A stretch of 36,473 nucleotides of DNA from JBDHRG01 sp039807445 (GCA_039807445.1 JBDHRG010000016.1:1-36473); one strand, 5' to 3'. Counted from the first letter of the stretch, positions 1-7,847 are shown. The notes: generated from the sequence alone by a model not told the origin. Numbers and translations: made by a program.

Positions 1-379
1 GGCGGAAGAACCAGTGCGTGACGAAGATCATCAACCAGGTGAACAGCGCACCGAACATCGACACCGAGATCATCAGCATGAAGCCGGCCCACGGCGCGAT
101 GTAGTGCTCGGCATAGGCGCCGAACGAGCCCGAGGTCGGGTGCGCGACCGTCATCTCGGCCAGGCAGCCCATCAGCAGCAGCGTGATCAGCGCGCCGATC
201 GCGTAGCTGAGCAGGACGCTCGGCCCGGCGAAACCGATCGCGAAGCCGCTGCCGAGGAACAGTCCGGTGCCGATCGCACCGCCGATGGCGATCATCGCCA
301 TCTGTCCGGCGCTGAGGCTGCGCTTCAGGCCGCCCTCGCGCTCGACGATTTGCTGGAATTGCCCGGATGCCTGGCTCAT
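1..379 (-). CDS. APC-family amino acid permease, N-terminal part (runs off the window)
   Basis: This is the first 126 residues of a cytoplasmic-membrane amino acid transporter; the rest lies beyond base 1. After a cytoplasmic lead of about 25 residues comes the signature first helix of the amino acid-polyamine-organocation family (IGGAIGTGLFLGSG), then two more hydrophobic helices separated by the conserved PTSGSFGAYAEHYI loop, which resembles GABA/aromatic/basic amino acid permeases. The ATG at 379 has a strong ribosome site (AGGAGGAGAAGG) just upstream. It lies 76 bases downstream of the kynureninase stop on the same strand, so the two are probably co-transcribed, and uptake of tryptophan or kynurenine is a reasonable guess. 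Substrate cannot be read from this fragment. Confidence 0.85.
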   Translation of the reverse strand, partial: MSQASGQFQQIVEREGGLKRSLSAGQMAMIAIGGAIGTGLFLGSGFAIGFAGPSVLLSYAIGALITLLLMGCLAEMTVAHPTSGSFGAYAEHYIAPWAGFMLMISVSMFGALFTWLMIFVTHWFFR

Positions 380-455
380 TCCTTCTCCTCCTGATTCTGT
401 TGTGCGCCGCGCTCGCCCGGCGAGCGCGGGGTCGAATCACGCCCGAGCGTGCGCC

Positions 456-1733
456 TCAGGCCACCACGTCGCGGCGGTTCTCGTAGCGCGCGTATTCGCG
501 CGTCGCCATGATCGAGCCGATGCGCTGGATCGCTTCGCGGATCTCGCGGTACGAGGTGTACAGCGCGATCGGCGCGACGCGGATGACGTTGGGTTCGCGG
601 TAATCGGGAATGACGCCGTGCGCCTTCATCGCCTTGGCGATGCGCGCTGCCTCGTCGTGCTCGAGGCAGACGTGCCCGCCGCGGCGCGCGTGCTCGACCG
701 GGTTGGTGATCGTGAAGCCGTGGGGGACCAGCTCGCGCTCGGCCAGCGCCATCATGTAGTCGGTCTGGCGCAGCGACTTCGCCCGGATCCGCTCGATGCC
801 GGCGCGCTCGAACAGTTCGAGCGCGCCGAGCAGCGGCGCGCTGCTGAACAGGTGCGGGGTACCCATCTGGAAGGCGCCCGCGGTGCTGGCGGGGCTCAGC
901 TCGTGCGCCATGTCGAACTGCTTGCGCTTGTCCGAGCTGAACCAGCCGGCCAGACCGGGCTTGCCGCCCAGGTGGCGGCGGTGCACGTACAGCCCGCCGA
1001 CCGCGCCAGGGCCGCCGTTGAGGTGCTTGTAATTGCACCAGACGGCGAAGTCGACGCCCCAGTCGTGCAGCGCGTGCGGCACCGAGCCGATCGAGTGCGC
1101 GAGGTCGAAGCCGATCAGGATGCCGCGCGCGTGCGCCTCGCGGGTCAGCCGCGGCATGTCGAGCAGCTGCCCGCTGCGGTACAGCACCGCCGGCAGCAGG
1201 ATCACCGCCACCTCCTCGCTCATGCGGGCGATGATGTCGTCCTCATCGAGCGTGCGTCCGTCGCGCGAAGGCACACGGACCAGGTGGGTCTTCGCCGAAT
1301 ACCCGTGCAGCTCGACCTGGCTCTGCATCGCGTAGATGTCGGTCGGGAAGTTCAGCTCGTCGGCCAGGATCCGGGTTCTGGTGCCGGCCGGGCGATAGAA
1401 GGTCGCCAGCAGCTGATGGATGTTCGCGGTGATCGAGCCGGTGGCGATGACCTCGTCGGCATGGGCTCCGACCAGCGGCGCCAGGCGCTCGCCCAGCCGT
1501 TCGGCGGTGAAGAACCACGGACGCTCGCCGCTGGTCCAGCCGTCGATGGCGTGGGTCTTCCAGTCCTCCAGCGCGTCGAGCAGCGCGCGCTCGGCGGGGC
1601 GGGACGCGAGGCCGAGCGAATTGCCGTCGAGATAGATCACGCCTTCGCGCAGGTAGAACGCGTCGCGAAAGCCGGCGAGCACGTCGGCACGGTCTTGCTC
1701 GAGGGCGTAGGCCTCGTCGAAGCGGATCGTCAT
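456..1733 (-). CDS. kynU: kynureninase
   Basis: A 425-residue PLP enzyme that hydrolyses L-kynurenine to anthranilate and L-alanine in cytoplasmic tryptophan catabolism. The family hallmarks are visible: the N-terminal YLDGNSLGL motif (residues 34-42), WTSGERPWF near 66-74, FDLAHSIG near 209-216, and the PLP-lysine segment CNYKHLNGGPG with K236 as the likely Schiff-base lysine. Length matches the family (about 415-425). An upstream in-frame ATG at 1775 exists, but the ATG at 1733 is preceded by GAGGAGGAAAA and gives the conserved start, so 1733 is chosen. No kynA (tryptophan dioxygenase) or kynB (formamidase) is present in the window. The adjacent 2-aminobenzoyl-CoA gene fragments suggest anthranilate was once degraded further. 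Confidence 0.95.
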   Translation of the reverse strand: MTIRFDEAYALEQDRADVLAGFRDAFYLREGVIYLDGNSLGLASRPAERALLDALEDWKTHAIDGWTSGERPWFFTAERLGERLAPLVGAHADEVIATGSITANIHQLLATFYRPAGTRTRILADELNFPTDIYAMQSQVELHGYSAKTHLVRVPSRDGRTLDEDDIIARMSEEVAVILLPAVLYRSGQLLDMPRLTREAHARGILIGFDLAHSIGSVPHALHDWGVDFAVWCNYKHLNGGPGAVGGLYVHRRHLGGKPGLAGWFSSDKRKQFDMAHELSPASTAGAFQMGTPHLFSSAPLLGALELFERAGIERIRAKSLRQTDYMMALAERELVPHGFTITNPVEHARRGGHVCLEHDEAARIAKAMKAHGVIPDYREPNVIRVAPIALYTSYREIREAIQRIGSIMATREYARYENRRDVVA

Positions 1734-1916
1734 GGTTTTCCTCCTCGGTGAAGGGTCGGCGGGCGAAGCCGTCACGGTTTCGGCGCAGGGACCTCGGGCG
1801 CGGCACCCCCGGGCAGCGAAAATGAGGTCCGCTGCGGCGATCAGGGAAGGACGGTTCGCGGCGTGCTCACGCCTCGGTGTCGTGCATCTCGATCGACGTC
1901 ATCTCCTGCGGCTTTT

Positions 1917-1940
1917 CTAACAGGTTAGCTCTAAGCTAAC
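1917..1940. promoter_or_regulatory. probable toxin-antitoxin operator, two overlapping palindromes
   Basis: Just upstream of the toxin ATG (1949) are two overlapping inverted repeats: CTAAC-AG-GTTAG (1917-1928) and GTTAGCT-CTA-AGCTAAC (1924-1940, a perfect 7-bp arm). They are AT-rich in an otherwise GC-rich region and sit where Xre-type antitoxins usually bind to repress their own operon. Binding is inferred. They also lie between the divergent kynU and toxin genes, so an effect on kynU is possible but unsupported. Confidence 0.6.
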
Positions 1941-1948
1941 ATCACTTG

Positions 1949-2209
1949 ATGTACGCGATCGAGTTCACCCGCCAAGCCGCCAAGGATCTGCGGAATCTGC
2001 CGAAACCGCTGATCGCCCAGGTCCACGACAAGTTGCGATCGGTCGCCGCCGATCCTTATGGTCAGCACAACAACGTCAAGAAGCTGGCCGGCCAGCCGGG
2101 CTATCGGCTGCGTATCGGAGACTGGCGCGTCATGTACGAACTCGAAGACGACCGCTTGGTAATGCTGGTCGTCCGCATCGCCACGCGCGGACAGGTCTAC
2201 AAGGGGTGA
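1949..2209 (+). CDS. RelE/ParE-family toxin of a type II toxin-antitoxin pair
   Basis: An 86-residue basic protein with the RelE/ParE fold signature: an N-terminal beta strand (YAIEFTRQAAKDLRNLPK), a helical hairpin, then KKLAGQPGYRLRIGDWRVMYEL and a final strand. The G-YRLRIGDWRV-Y run is the most diagnostic element of this superfamily. Members are ribosome-dependent mRNA interferases or gyrase poisons; the sequence alone does not decide which. An in-frame TTG precedes the ATG at 1949; the ATG is preferred. The gene is followed after 4 bases by its antitoxin, and the toxin-first order resembles HigBA. Confidence 0.85.
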   Translation: MYAIEFTRQAAKDLRNLPKPLIAQVHDKLRSVAADPYGQHNNVKKLAGQPGYRLRIGDWRVMYELEDDRLVMLVVRIATRGQVYKG

Positions 2210-2213
2210 CGCC

Positions 2214-2582
2214 ATGAGCAAGCGAGTGCAGTTCATCGAAGCCGACGGGCGCCGCGCCTTCGCGGTGGTGCCGATCGAACTCTGGGACAAGCTGTCGGCG
2301 TTCGCCGAGGATCTCGACGACGAAGCCCTCTACCTGGACGCCAAGGCTGTCGACGACGGCACCCGCATTCCCGGCGAAGTGGCGTTCGCGATCGCCGCCG
2401 GCGCACATCCGGTCAAGGCGTGGCGCGAGCACCGCGGCTTGACGCAGGACGCCCTGGCCGAGCGTGTCGGGATTTCCAAGCCGTTCCTGTCGCAGATCGA
2501 GACCGGCAAGCGCCAGTTCGGCGCCGACACGCTGCGCAAGCTGGCCGATGCGCTCGGGATCGCCGCAGACGATCTGCTGTAG
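2214..2582 (+). CDS. Xre-type antitoxin with extra N-terminal domain
   Basis: A 122-residue protein with a C-terminal helix-turn-helix of the Xre/Cro type (about residues 62-122: AWREHRGLTQDALAERVG, then ISKPFLSQIETGKRQFGADT). This is a DNA-binding antitoxin that should neutralise the preceding RelE/ParE toxin and repress through the palindromes at 1917-1940. The first 60 residues (VQFIEADGRRAFAVVPIELW and following) are not part of the HTH and resemble the short strand-helix start of Phd/YefM-like antitoxins; that comparison is by eye only. The toxin-binding region is usually outside the HTH, so this segment may hold it. The toxin stop is 4 bases upstream, implying translational coupling. 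Confidence 0.85.
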   Translation: MSKRVQFIEADGRRAFAVVPIELWDKLSAFAEDLDDEALYLDAKAVDDGTRIPGEVAFAIAAGAHPVKAWREHRGLTQDALAERVGISKPFLSQIETGKRQFGADTLRKLADALGIAADDLL

Positions 2583-2587
2583 GCTTC

Positions 2588-2768
2588 CGAGATGCGCACC
2601 GACATCGGTTTGTGCGCCGGCCACGCCGCGCGCATCGCCCGGAACACTTCGAGCGGATAGCGCAGGCGGTTCTCGAGCGTGCCGCCGACTCGTCTCGGTC
2701 GAGTTGCGGACCGCGTTCTGCAGCTTGAACACCTCGACTTCGCGCGCTGCCTGGTAGGCGGCGAAGGT
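2588..2768 (-). pseudogene. remnant of a 2-aminobenzoyl-CoA monooxygenase/reductase-type gene
   Basis: Two short coding remnants in the same orientation but different frames. Bases 2768-2694 encode AYQAAREVEVFKLQNAVRNS and then TE, resembling the flavin monooxygenase half of the salicylyl-CoA 5-hydroxylase / 2-aminobenzoyl-CoA monooxygenase family. Bases 2689-2588 encode GGTLENRLRYPLEVFRAMRA and then WPAHKPMSVRIS, a typical stretch of the Old Yellow Enzyme (NADH:flavin oxidoreductase) half. In the intact fusion these regions are separated by hundreds of residues, so a large internal deletion with a one-base frame change joins them. The piece ends within 6 bases of the antitoxin stop. The family match is from recognised motifs, not a search. 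Confidence 0.55.
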
Positions 2769-2773
2769 CGCCT

Positions 2774-2881
2774 ATCGAGATGGAAGCCCAGGCCCAGGCG
2801 ATCTGCATGCAGACCGAGGACTTCCACCGCGCCTACCGCGCTTTCGTCGCCAAGCAGAAGCCGGCGTTCGAGGGCAACTGA
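2774..2881 (+). pseudogene. C-terminal remnant of an enoyl-CoA hydratase/isomerase
   Basis: About 35 codons survive, starting abruptly: IEMEAQAQAICMQTEDF, then HRAYRAFVAKQKPAFEGN and TGA. This is the characteristic C-terminal helix of crotonase-family proteins (ACMQT-DF-EGY/RAF--KR-P-F-GN). No hydratase body precedes it; upstream the sequence switches within a few bases to the oppositely oriented monooxygenase remnant. It is followed after one base by the start of an acyl-CoA dehydrogenase remnant, as in an aromatic-acid CoA operon. Confidence 0.55.
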
Positions 2882-2882
2882 G

Positions 2883-2994
2883 ATGGCCGACAAGACCTTC
2901 CTCGACTGGCCCTTCCTCGAGGACCGCCACCGCGCGAGTGCAGCAGCAGGTGATCGCGCGCCAGACGCTGACGGCCTTCGCCGCGCAGAGCTGA
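2883..2994 (+). pseudogene. N-terminal remnant of an acyl-CoA dehydrogenase, fused to an unrecognised tail
   Basis: ATG at 2883 opens MADKTFLDWPFLEDRHRA, which matches the usual N-terminus of acyl-CoA dehydrogenases (FLDWPFFE--HR). After about 18 codons the homology stops; from 2938 another frame reads VQQQVIARQTLTAFAAQS and then TGA at 2992, which looks like a genuine C-terminus of some protein that I do not recognise. The start and the tail are therefore joined by a deletion. Together with its neighbours this is a degraded beta-oxidation-like or anthranilate-CoA cluster. Confidence 0.45.
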
Positions 2995-3044
2995 GCGATG
3001 CGCTTCGAACGCCGTGGTACCGAATCGCGGTTCCTGAGCCGGCA

Positions 3045-6000
3045 TCAGGGGCGCGCCTTCGCCAGTTGCTCCTCGACGCGCTTGGCCGAGATCGGGAAGG
3101 CGGTCTTGAGCTCCTGCGCGAACTGCGACACGCGCAGCTCCTCGATCATCCAGCGCACCCGCTCGAGCTCGGGGTCCTCGATGCCCTGCTTGCGGTGCCG
3201 GTCGCGGCGCTGGAGGTAGGCGTTCCACAGCCGCTGGATCTCGGCGCGACGGCTACGGTCGCGCTCGAGCTGCCCGCCGAGGCGCTGCACGCGCAGCTCG
3301 GCGGCCTTCAGGTACACAGGCAGCCGCGCCAGCCACGCGTAAGGGGTCGCCGCGACGAAGCCGGGGTGAATCAGCGCGTCGAGCTGCGCCTGGACATCCT
3401 TGACCGCCTCGATCCACGCCAGCGGCACCTGGCCGGCGATGCGCTTGCGCACCTCGTGGAAGCTCGCCAACGCACGGCCGACGCTCGCGCAGACTTCGTC
3501 GGCGATCGTCATCAGCTGGCCGCGACCACGCTCGAGGCAGGCCTCGAAGGCGGCGCGGTCGCGCGGCAAGCCCTCGCTCAGGAAGGCACGGTCGAGCACC
3601 GCAGCGTAGAGGTCATCGCGCAACTGCTCCTGCGTGCCGACCCTGATGTAGTGCAGCGCCATCGGCGCGAGCCCAGGCAGATTGCGGTGCAGGTACCGGG
3701 TCTGCTCGCGCAGCCGCAGCGCGATCAGGCGCTTGAGCCCTTCGCGATGCGCGGCCTCGGCGCGGTCACGGTGGTCGAGCACGCGCAGCGCCAGCTTGTC
3801 GCCTTCGACCACCAGCGCCGGGTAGCCCTTCAGCGCGATGCCGTTGCGGCTGAACTCGAGCTCCTCGGGCAGCGTGCCGAAGTCCCAGTCGTGCACATCC
3901 GGGCGCTCGAGCCGCGCCACCGGGTCGTCGGCCGGCATCGTCTCCGGTCGCTCGACCGGCTTCGGCGGCGCCTCGGGCTTGCCGGCTTCGCGGCTGCGCC
4001 CGGGCGCGTGCGCCGCGCGCGCGGCGGCGAGCGCCGAGGCCAGCGTGCCGAACGCGGTCGAGGCGCGCGCGCCCAGCTCGCGCTTCAGCGCCAGTAGCTC
4101 GCGCCCCTCGGCCAGCACCTTGCCGTCCGGGGCGACGACGCGGAAGTTCATCGCCAGGTGCGGCGGCACCTCCTCCGGTTTCCAGGCGTCTTCGGGAACG
4201 ACGACGCCACCGATGCGCTCGAGCTCGGCGCCGAGCGCCTCGAGCAGCGGCCGCTCGCCCGGTTCGAGCCGCGGCATCAGCGCCGCGACGAAGTCCGGCA
4301 CCGGCACGAAGTGGCGCCGCAGGCTCTTCGGCAGCGAGCGGATCAGCGCCGCCAGGCGCTCGGACAGCAGCCCCGGCACCAGCCATTCGCAGCGGTACGG
4401 CGGGATCTGGTTCAGCGCCGCCAGCGGCACGGTCAGCGTCACGCCGTCGTCGGCCGCACCCGGCTCGAAGCGGTACACGAGCGGGAAGGCGATGCCGTTC
4501 AGCGTCAGGTGGTCGGGGTAGTCGCCGCCGGTGACGCCGGCGGCGTCGTGCGCCATCAGCAGCTCGCGCGTCATGTGCAGCACGCGCGGCTCGTCGCGCT
4601 CGGCGCGCTTCAGCCACTTCAGGAAAGCCGGCCCCGAGTGGATGTCGGCCGGGATGCGCTCGTCGTAGAAGCGGAAGATCGTCGCCTCGTCGACCAGCAC
4701 GTCGCGCCGACGCGACTTGGCCTCGAGCGCCTCGATCGCCTCGATCAGCGCGGCGTTGTCGCCGAAGAAGGCCGCAGCGCAGGCGAAGTCGCGCTCGACC
4801 AGCGCCCCGCGGATGAACAGCTCGCGCGCCGTCGCCGGGTCGATCGGCCCGTAGTTGACCTTGCGCCCGCTGACCACCGGCAGCCCGTACAGCGTCACGC
4901 GCTCGAGCGCCGCGACTTGCGCGGCGCGCTTTTCCCAGTGCGGCTCGCTGTACGAGCGCTTGACCAGGTGCCCGGCCAGGCCCTCGACCCACTCGGGCTC
5001 GATCCGCGCCACGGTGCGCGCGAACACGCGCGCGGTCTCGACGACCTCGGCGGCCATGAGCCAGCGCGGCGGCCTCTTCGCCAGCCCCGAGCCCGGGAAG
5101 ACGTGGAACTTGCGCCCGCGCGCACCGAGGAAGGTGCCGTCGTCCTGCTTCAGCCCGAGGTTGCCGAGCAGCCCGCTCATCAGCGCGCGGTGCAGCGGCG
5201 CGAAGTTGGCCGGCCAGGCCGACGCTTCGCGCTTCTCGCCCGGTGCGGGCGGCGGCGGCGCAGCCTGGCGCTCGTTGAGCTTCATGCCCATGCCAGCGAC
5301 GACCTCCGATAGCTGCTGGTGCAGCTCGTGCCACTCGCGCAGGCGCACGAACGACAGGAACGAGCCCTTGGCCAGCTCGCGCAGCTTGCTCTTCGACAGC
5401 CGGCGCGCCTCCAGATGCCACCAGTCCCACAGCCGCAGGCAGGCGAGGAAGTCCGAGCGCTCGTCGCGAAAGCGCCGGTGGCGCTCGTCGGCGGCCTGCT
5501 GGTGCTCGAGCGGGCGCTCGCGCGGGTCCTGGATCGCGAGGAAGGAGGCGATCACCAGCACCTCCGCCAGGCAGCCCTCGTCGCGCGCAGCGAGGATCAT
5601 CCGCCCCAGGCGCGGGTCGATCGGCAGCCGCGCCAGCTCGCGCCCGAGCGCGGTGAGGCGGTGGCGCTCGTCGACCGCCATCAGCTCCTGCAGCAGTTTG
5701 TAGCCGTCGTGGATCAGCCGCGCGTCGGGCGGCTCGACGAACGGGAACTCGGCCGGGTCGCCGAGCTTCAGCGCCGCCATCTGCAGGATCACCGCGGCCA
5801 GGTTGGTGCGCAGGACCTCGGGGTCGGTGAAGCGCGGGCGGGCCTGGACGTCTTCCTCGGAATACAGGCGTATGCACACGCCTTCGGCCACGCGCCCGCA
5901 GCGCCCGGCGCGCTGGGCGGCCGAGGCTTGCGAGACACGCTCGACCGGCAGGCGCTGGATCTTGGCGCGGTAGCTGTAGCGGCTGATGCGCGCGGTGCCG

Positions 6001-7109
6001 GGGTCGATCACGTAGCGGATGCCCGGCACCGTCAGCGAGGTCTCGGCGACGTTGGTCGCGAGCACGATGCGCGCTCGCCCGTGCGGCTGGAACACGCGGT
6101 TCTGCTCGGCCGCCGACAGCCGCGCGTACAGCGGCAGGATCTCGACGCCCGGCGGATGGTGTTTGCGCAACGCTTCGGCGGTTTCGCGGATCTCGCGCTC
6201 GCCGGCGAGGAACACCAGGATGTCGCCGGGCCCCTCGGCCCACAGCTCGTCGACCGCATCGAGGATCGCCTGCTCGCGGTCGCGGTCGCGGCCATCCTCG
6301 TCGTCGGCGATCAAGGGCCGGTAGCGCACCTCGACCGGCCAGGTGCGCCCCGAAACCTCGATGATCGGCGCGCCGTCGAAGTGCTTCGCGAAGCGCTCGG
6401 GGTCGATCGTCGCCGAGGTGATGATCAGCTTCAGATCCGGGCGGCGCGGCAGCAGGCGCTTCAGGTAGCCGAGCAGGAAGTCGATGTTGAGGCTGCGCTC
6501 GTGCGCTTCGTCGACGATCAGCACTTCATACTGGCGCAGCTCCGGGTCGCCCTGGGTCTCGGCCAGCAGGATGCCGTCGGTCATCAGCTTGATCGCGGTC
6601 TCGGGGCGCGTGTGGTCGGAGAAGCGCACCTTGTAGCCGACCGCGCGCGCCTCCTTCAGCTCTTCGCCGATGCGTGCGGCGACCGAGCGCGCGGCGATCC
6701 GCCGCGGCTGGGTGTGGCCGATCAGCCCGCGCGCGCCGAAACCGAGCGCGAGGCACAGCTTGGGCAGCTGCGTCGTCTTGCCCGAGCCGGTTTCGCCGCA
6801 GACTACCACCACCGCATGGTCGCGGATCGCGGCGAGGATCTCGTCGCGCTTCTGCACCACCGGCAGGCGCGCGTCGTAGACCGGCCTGGGCAGCAGCGCG
6901 CGGCGCGCCTCGGCGCGCGCGCCGGACGCCTGCAGCGCCTCGAGCAGTTCGGGGAAGCCGCGGTCGATCGGCTTGCCCTCGCCGGCCCGGCGCGCCAGCG
7001 CGCGCACGCGGCGGGCGAGTTCGCCGCGCTCGGCGCTCAGCGTCGCGGGCAGCAGGGCTTCGAGGGCGTGCAGGTCGGGATCCACCACGGTCGTTTCCAC
7101 TACGCTCAT
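3045..7109 (-). CDS. hrpA: ATP-dependent RNA helicase HrpA (DEAH box)
   Basis: A 1354-residue DEAH-box RNA helicase, close to the usual 1300 residues of proteobacterial HrpA. The Walker A motif GETGSGKT lies near residues 105-112, DEAH near 200-203 (VDEAHERSLNIDFLLGYL), motif III SAT near 232-234 and motif VI QRAGRCGR further on. The long C-terminal half carries the helicase-associated domain and the DUF3418-type region typical of HrpA (for example LTVPLAALNQIPPYRCEWLV). HrpA acts on mRNA and on stalled ribosomes in enterobacteria. An in-frame ATG 39 codons upstream (7226) is possible; the start MSVVETTVVDPDLHALEALL at 7109 fits family spacing better, although no strong ribosome site precedes it. 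Confidence 0.93.
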   Translation of the reverse strand: MSVVETTVVDPDLHALEALLPATLSAERGELARRVRALARRAGEGKPIDRGFPELLEALQASGARAEARRALLPRPVYDARLPVVQKRDEILAAIRDHAVVVVCGETGSGKTTQLPKLCLALGFGARGLIGHTQPRRIAARSVAARIGEELKEARAVGYKVRFSDHTRPETAIKLMTDGILLAETQGDPELRQYEVLIVDEAHERSLNIDFLLGYLKRLLPRRPDLKLIITSATIDPERFAKHFDGAPIIEVSGRTWPVEVRYRPLIADDEDGRDRDREQAILDAVDELWAEGPGDILVFLAGEREIRETAEALRKHHPPGVEILPLYARLSAAEQNRVFQPHGRARIVLATNVAETSLTVPGIRYVIDPGTARISRYSYRAKIQRLPVERVSQASAAQRAGRCGRVAEGVCIRLYSEEDVQARPRFTDPEVLRTNLAAVILQMAALKLGDPAEFPFVEPPDARLIHDGYKLLQELMAVDERHRLTALGRELARLPIDPRLGRMILAARDEGCLAEVLVIASFLAIQDPRERPLEHQQAADERHRRFRDERSDFLACLRLWDWWHLEARRLSKSKLRELAKGSFLSFVRLREWHELHQQLSEVVAGMGMKLNERQAAPPPPAPGEKREASAWPANFAPLHRALMSGLLGNLGLKQDDGTFLGARGRKFHVFPGSGLAKRPPRWLMAAEVVETARVFARTVARIEPEWVEGLAGHLVKRSYSEPHWEKRAAQVAALERVTLYGLPVVSGRKVNYGPIDPATARELFIRGALVERDFACAAAFFGDNAALIEAIEALEAKSRRRDVLVDEATIFRFYDERIPADIHSGPAFLKWLKRAERDEPRVLHMTRELLMAHDAAGVTGGDYPDHLTLNGIAFPLVYRFEPGAADDGVTLTVPLAALNQIPPYRCEWLVPGLLSERLAALIRSLPKSLRRHFVPVPDFVAALMPRLEPGERPLLEALGAELERIGGVVVPEDAWKPEEVPPHLAMNFRVVAPDGKVLAEGRELLALKRELGARASTAFGTLASALAAARAAHAPGRSREAGKPEAPPKPVERPETMPADDPVARLERPDVHDWDFGTLPEELEFSRNGIALKGYPALVVEGDKLALRVLDHRDRAEAAHREGLKRLIALRLREQTRYLHRNLPGLAPMALHYIRVGTQEQLRDDLYAAVLDRAFLSEGLPRDRAAFEACLERGRGQLMTIADEVCASVGRALASFHEVRKRIAGQVPLAWIEAVKDVQAQLDALIHPGFVAATPYAWLARLPVYLKAAELRVQRLGGQLERDRSRRAEIQRLWNAYLQRRDRHRKQGIEDPELERVRWMIEELRVSQFAQELKTAFPISAKRVEEQLAKARP

Positions 7110-7366
7110 CCAGATCGGCTGATGGCAGCGCGCGCTAAGGATAACAGCGCCGGCCGCGCTTTCGTGATACCGATTCCGGCCCGGCACGGCGTGCGCGGGG
7201 GGCGAAATCGCTGCTTGCGGTGCCAAGGGCTTTCGCGTAGTGTCGGCGGCGGGTCGGTCGCGGAGTTGCGCCGACCCGGATGCACCCGCTCGCTCCGGCC
7301 CGCTTCCCGCACGGAAACCCGGACACCGGGCGCAAGTATAGAAACACCCTCGAGGTTCACGCTTTT

Positions 7367-7570
7367 ATGAAGACTGGTACGGTTAAGTGGTTCGATGAGG
7401 CCAAGGGCTTCGGCTTCGTCGCCCCGGACGATGGTTCGAACGACGTGTTCGTGCACTACTCCGCGATCGAAGGCAAGGGCTTCAAGACCCTGGCCGAAGG
7501 CCAGAAGGTCGAATTCGAATCCAAGGCCGGCCCGAAGGGCCCCCAGGCCACCGTCTGCAAGCCCGTCTGA
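7367..7570 (+). CDS. cspA: cold-shock protein (first of a tandem pair)
   Basis: A 67-residue CspA-family nucleic-acid-binding protein with both RNA-binding motifs: KGFGFVAP (RNP1) and DVFVHYSAI (RNP2), and the opening GTVKWFDEAKGFGF. It folds as a single OB-type barrel and acts as an RNA chaperone. The ATG at 7367 has GAGG 12 bases upstream; the longer in-frame reading from 7280 lacks homology. A TATAGA hexamer at 7337-7342 could be a -10 element, without a clear -35. A second, almost identical csp gene follows after 15 bases and both probably end at the terminator at 7815. The name cspA marks the family; the exact paralogue is not resolvable. Confidence 0.93.
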   Translation: MKTGTVKWFDEAKGFGFVAPDDGSNDVFVHYSAIEGKGFKTLAEGQKVEFESKAGPKGPQATVCKPV

Positions 7571-7758
7571 GCTGAGGTTGCACCGATGCGCACCGGGACT
7601 GTGAAGTGGTTCGACGAGTCCAAGGGGTTCGGCTTCATCGCCCCCGAGGACGGCTCCAACGACGTGTTCGTGCACTACTCCGCGATCGAAGGCAAGGGCT
7701 TCAAGACCCTGGCCGAAGGCCAGAAGGTCGAATTCGAATCCAAGGCCGGCCCGAAGGG
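7439..7758 (+). repeat. direct repeat within tandem cold-shock genes
   Basis: Bases 7439-7539 and 7658-7758 are identical over 101 bases at an offset of 219 bases, covering the middle and 3' parts of the two cold-shock genes. The 5' thirds and the last about 30 bases differ at several third positions. The pattern suggests gene conversion after an older duplication, or a recent duplication with diverged ends. Confidence 0.9.
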
Positions 7759-7789
7759 TCCGCAGGCGACTGTCTGCAAGCCTGTCTGA
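7586..7789 (+). CDS. cold-shock protein (second of a tandem pair)
   Basis: A 67-residue CspA-family protein differing from the upstream copy at only about five positions near the N-terminus (MRTGTVKWFDESKGFGFIAP against MKTGTVKWFDEAKGFGFVAP, and EDG for DDG). RNP1 and RNP2 are intact. The ATG at 7586 lies 15 bases after the first gene's stop with a modest GAGG site between, implying one transcript. Retention of two functional copies may raise dosage or allow separate translation at different temperatures; this is speculation. Confidence 0.92.
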   Translation: MRTGTVKWFDESKGFGFIAPEDGSNDVFVHYSAIEGKGFKTLAEGQKVEFESKAGPKGPQATVCKPV

Positions 7790-7814
7790 TCCGATTCGCG
7801 CGGATCGAATCCGA

Positions 7815-7847
7815 GAAACCCCGCCTTCCGGCGGGGTTTCGCTTTTC
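7815..7847 (+). terminator. Rho-independent terminator after the csp pair
   Basis: A perfect 11-bp stem, GAAACCCCGCC (7815-7825) and GGCGGGGTTTC (7830-7840), around a TTCC tetraloop, followed by GCTTTTCC. It lies 25 bases after the second csp stop and separates the pair from the typA promoter. Confidence 0.9.

Noticed and set aside
2679..7370. Long plus-strand frames opposite hrpA
   Set aside because: Antisense shadows; hrpA has all helicase motifs on the minus strand.
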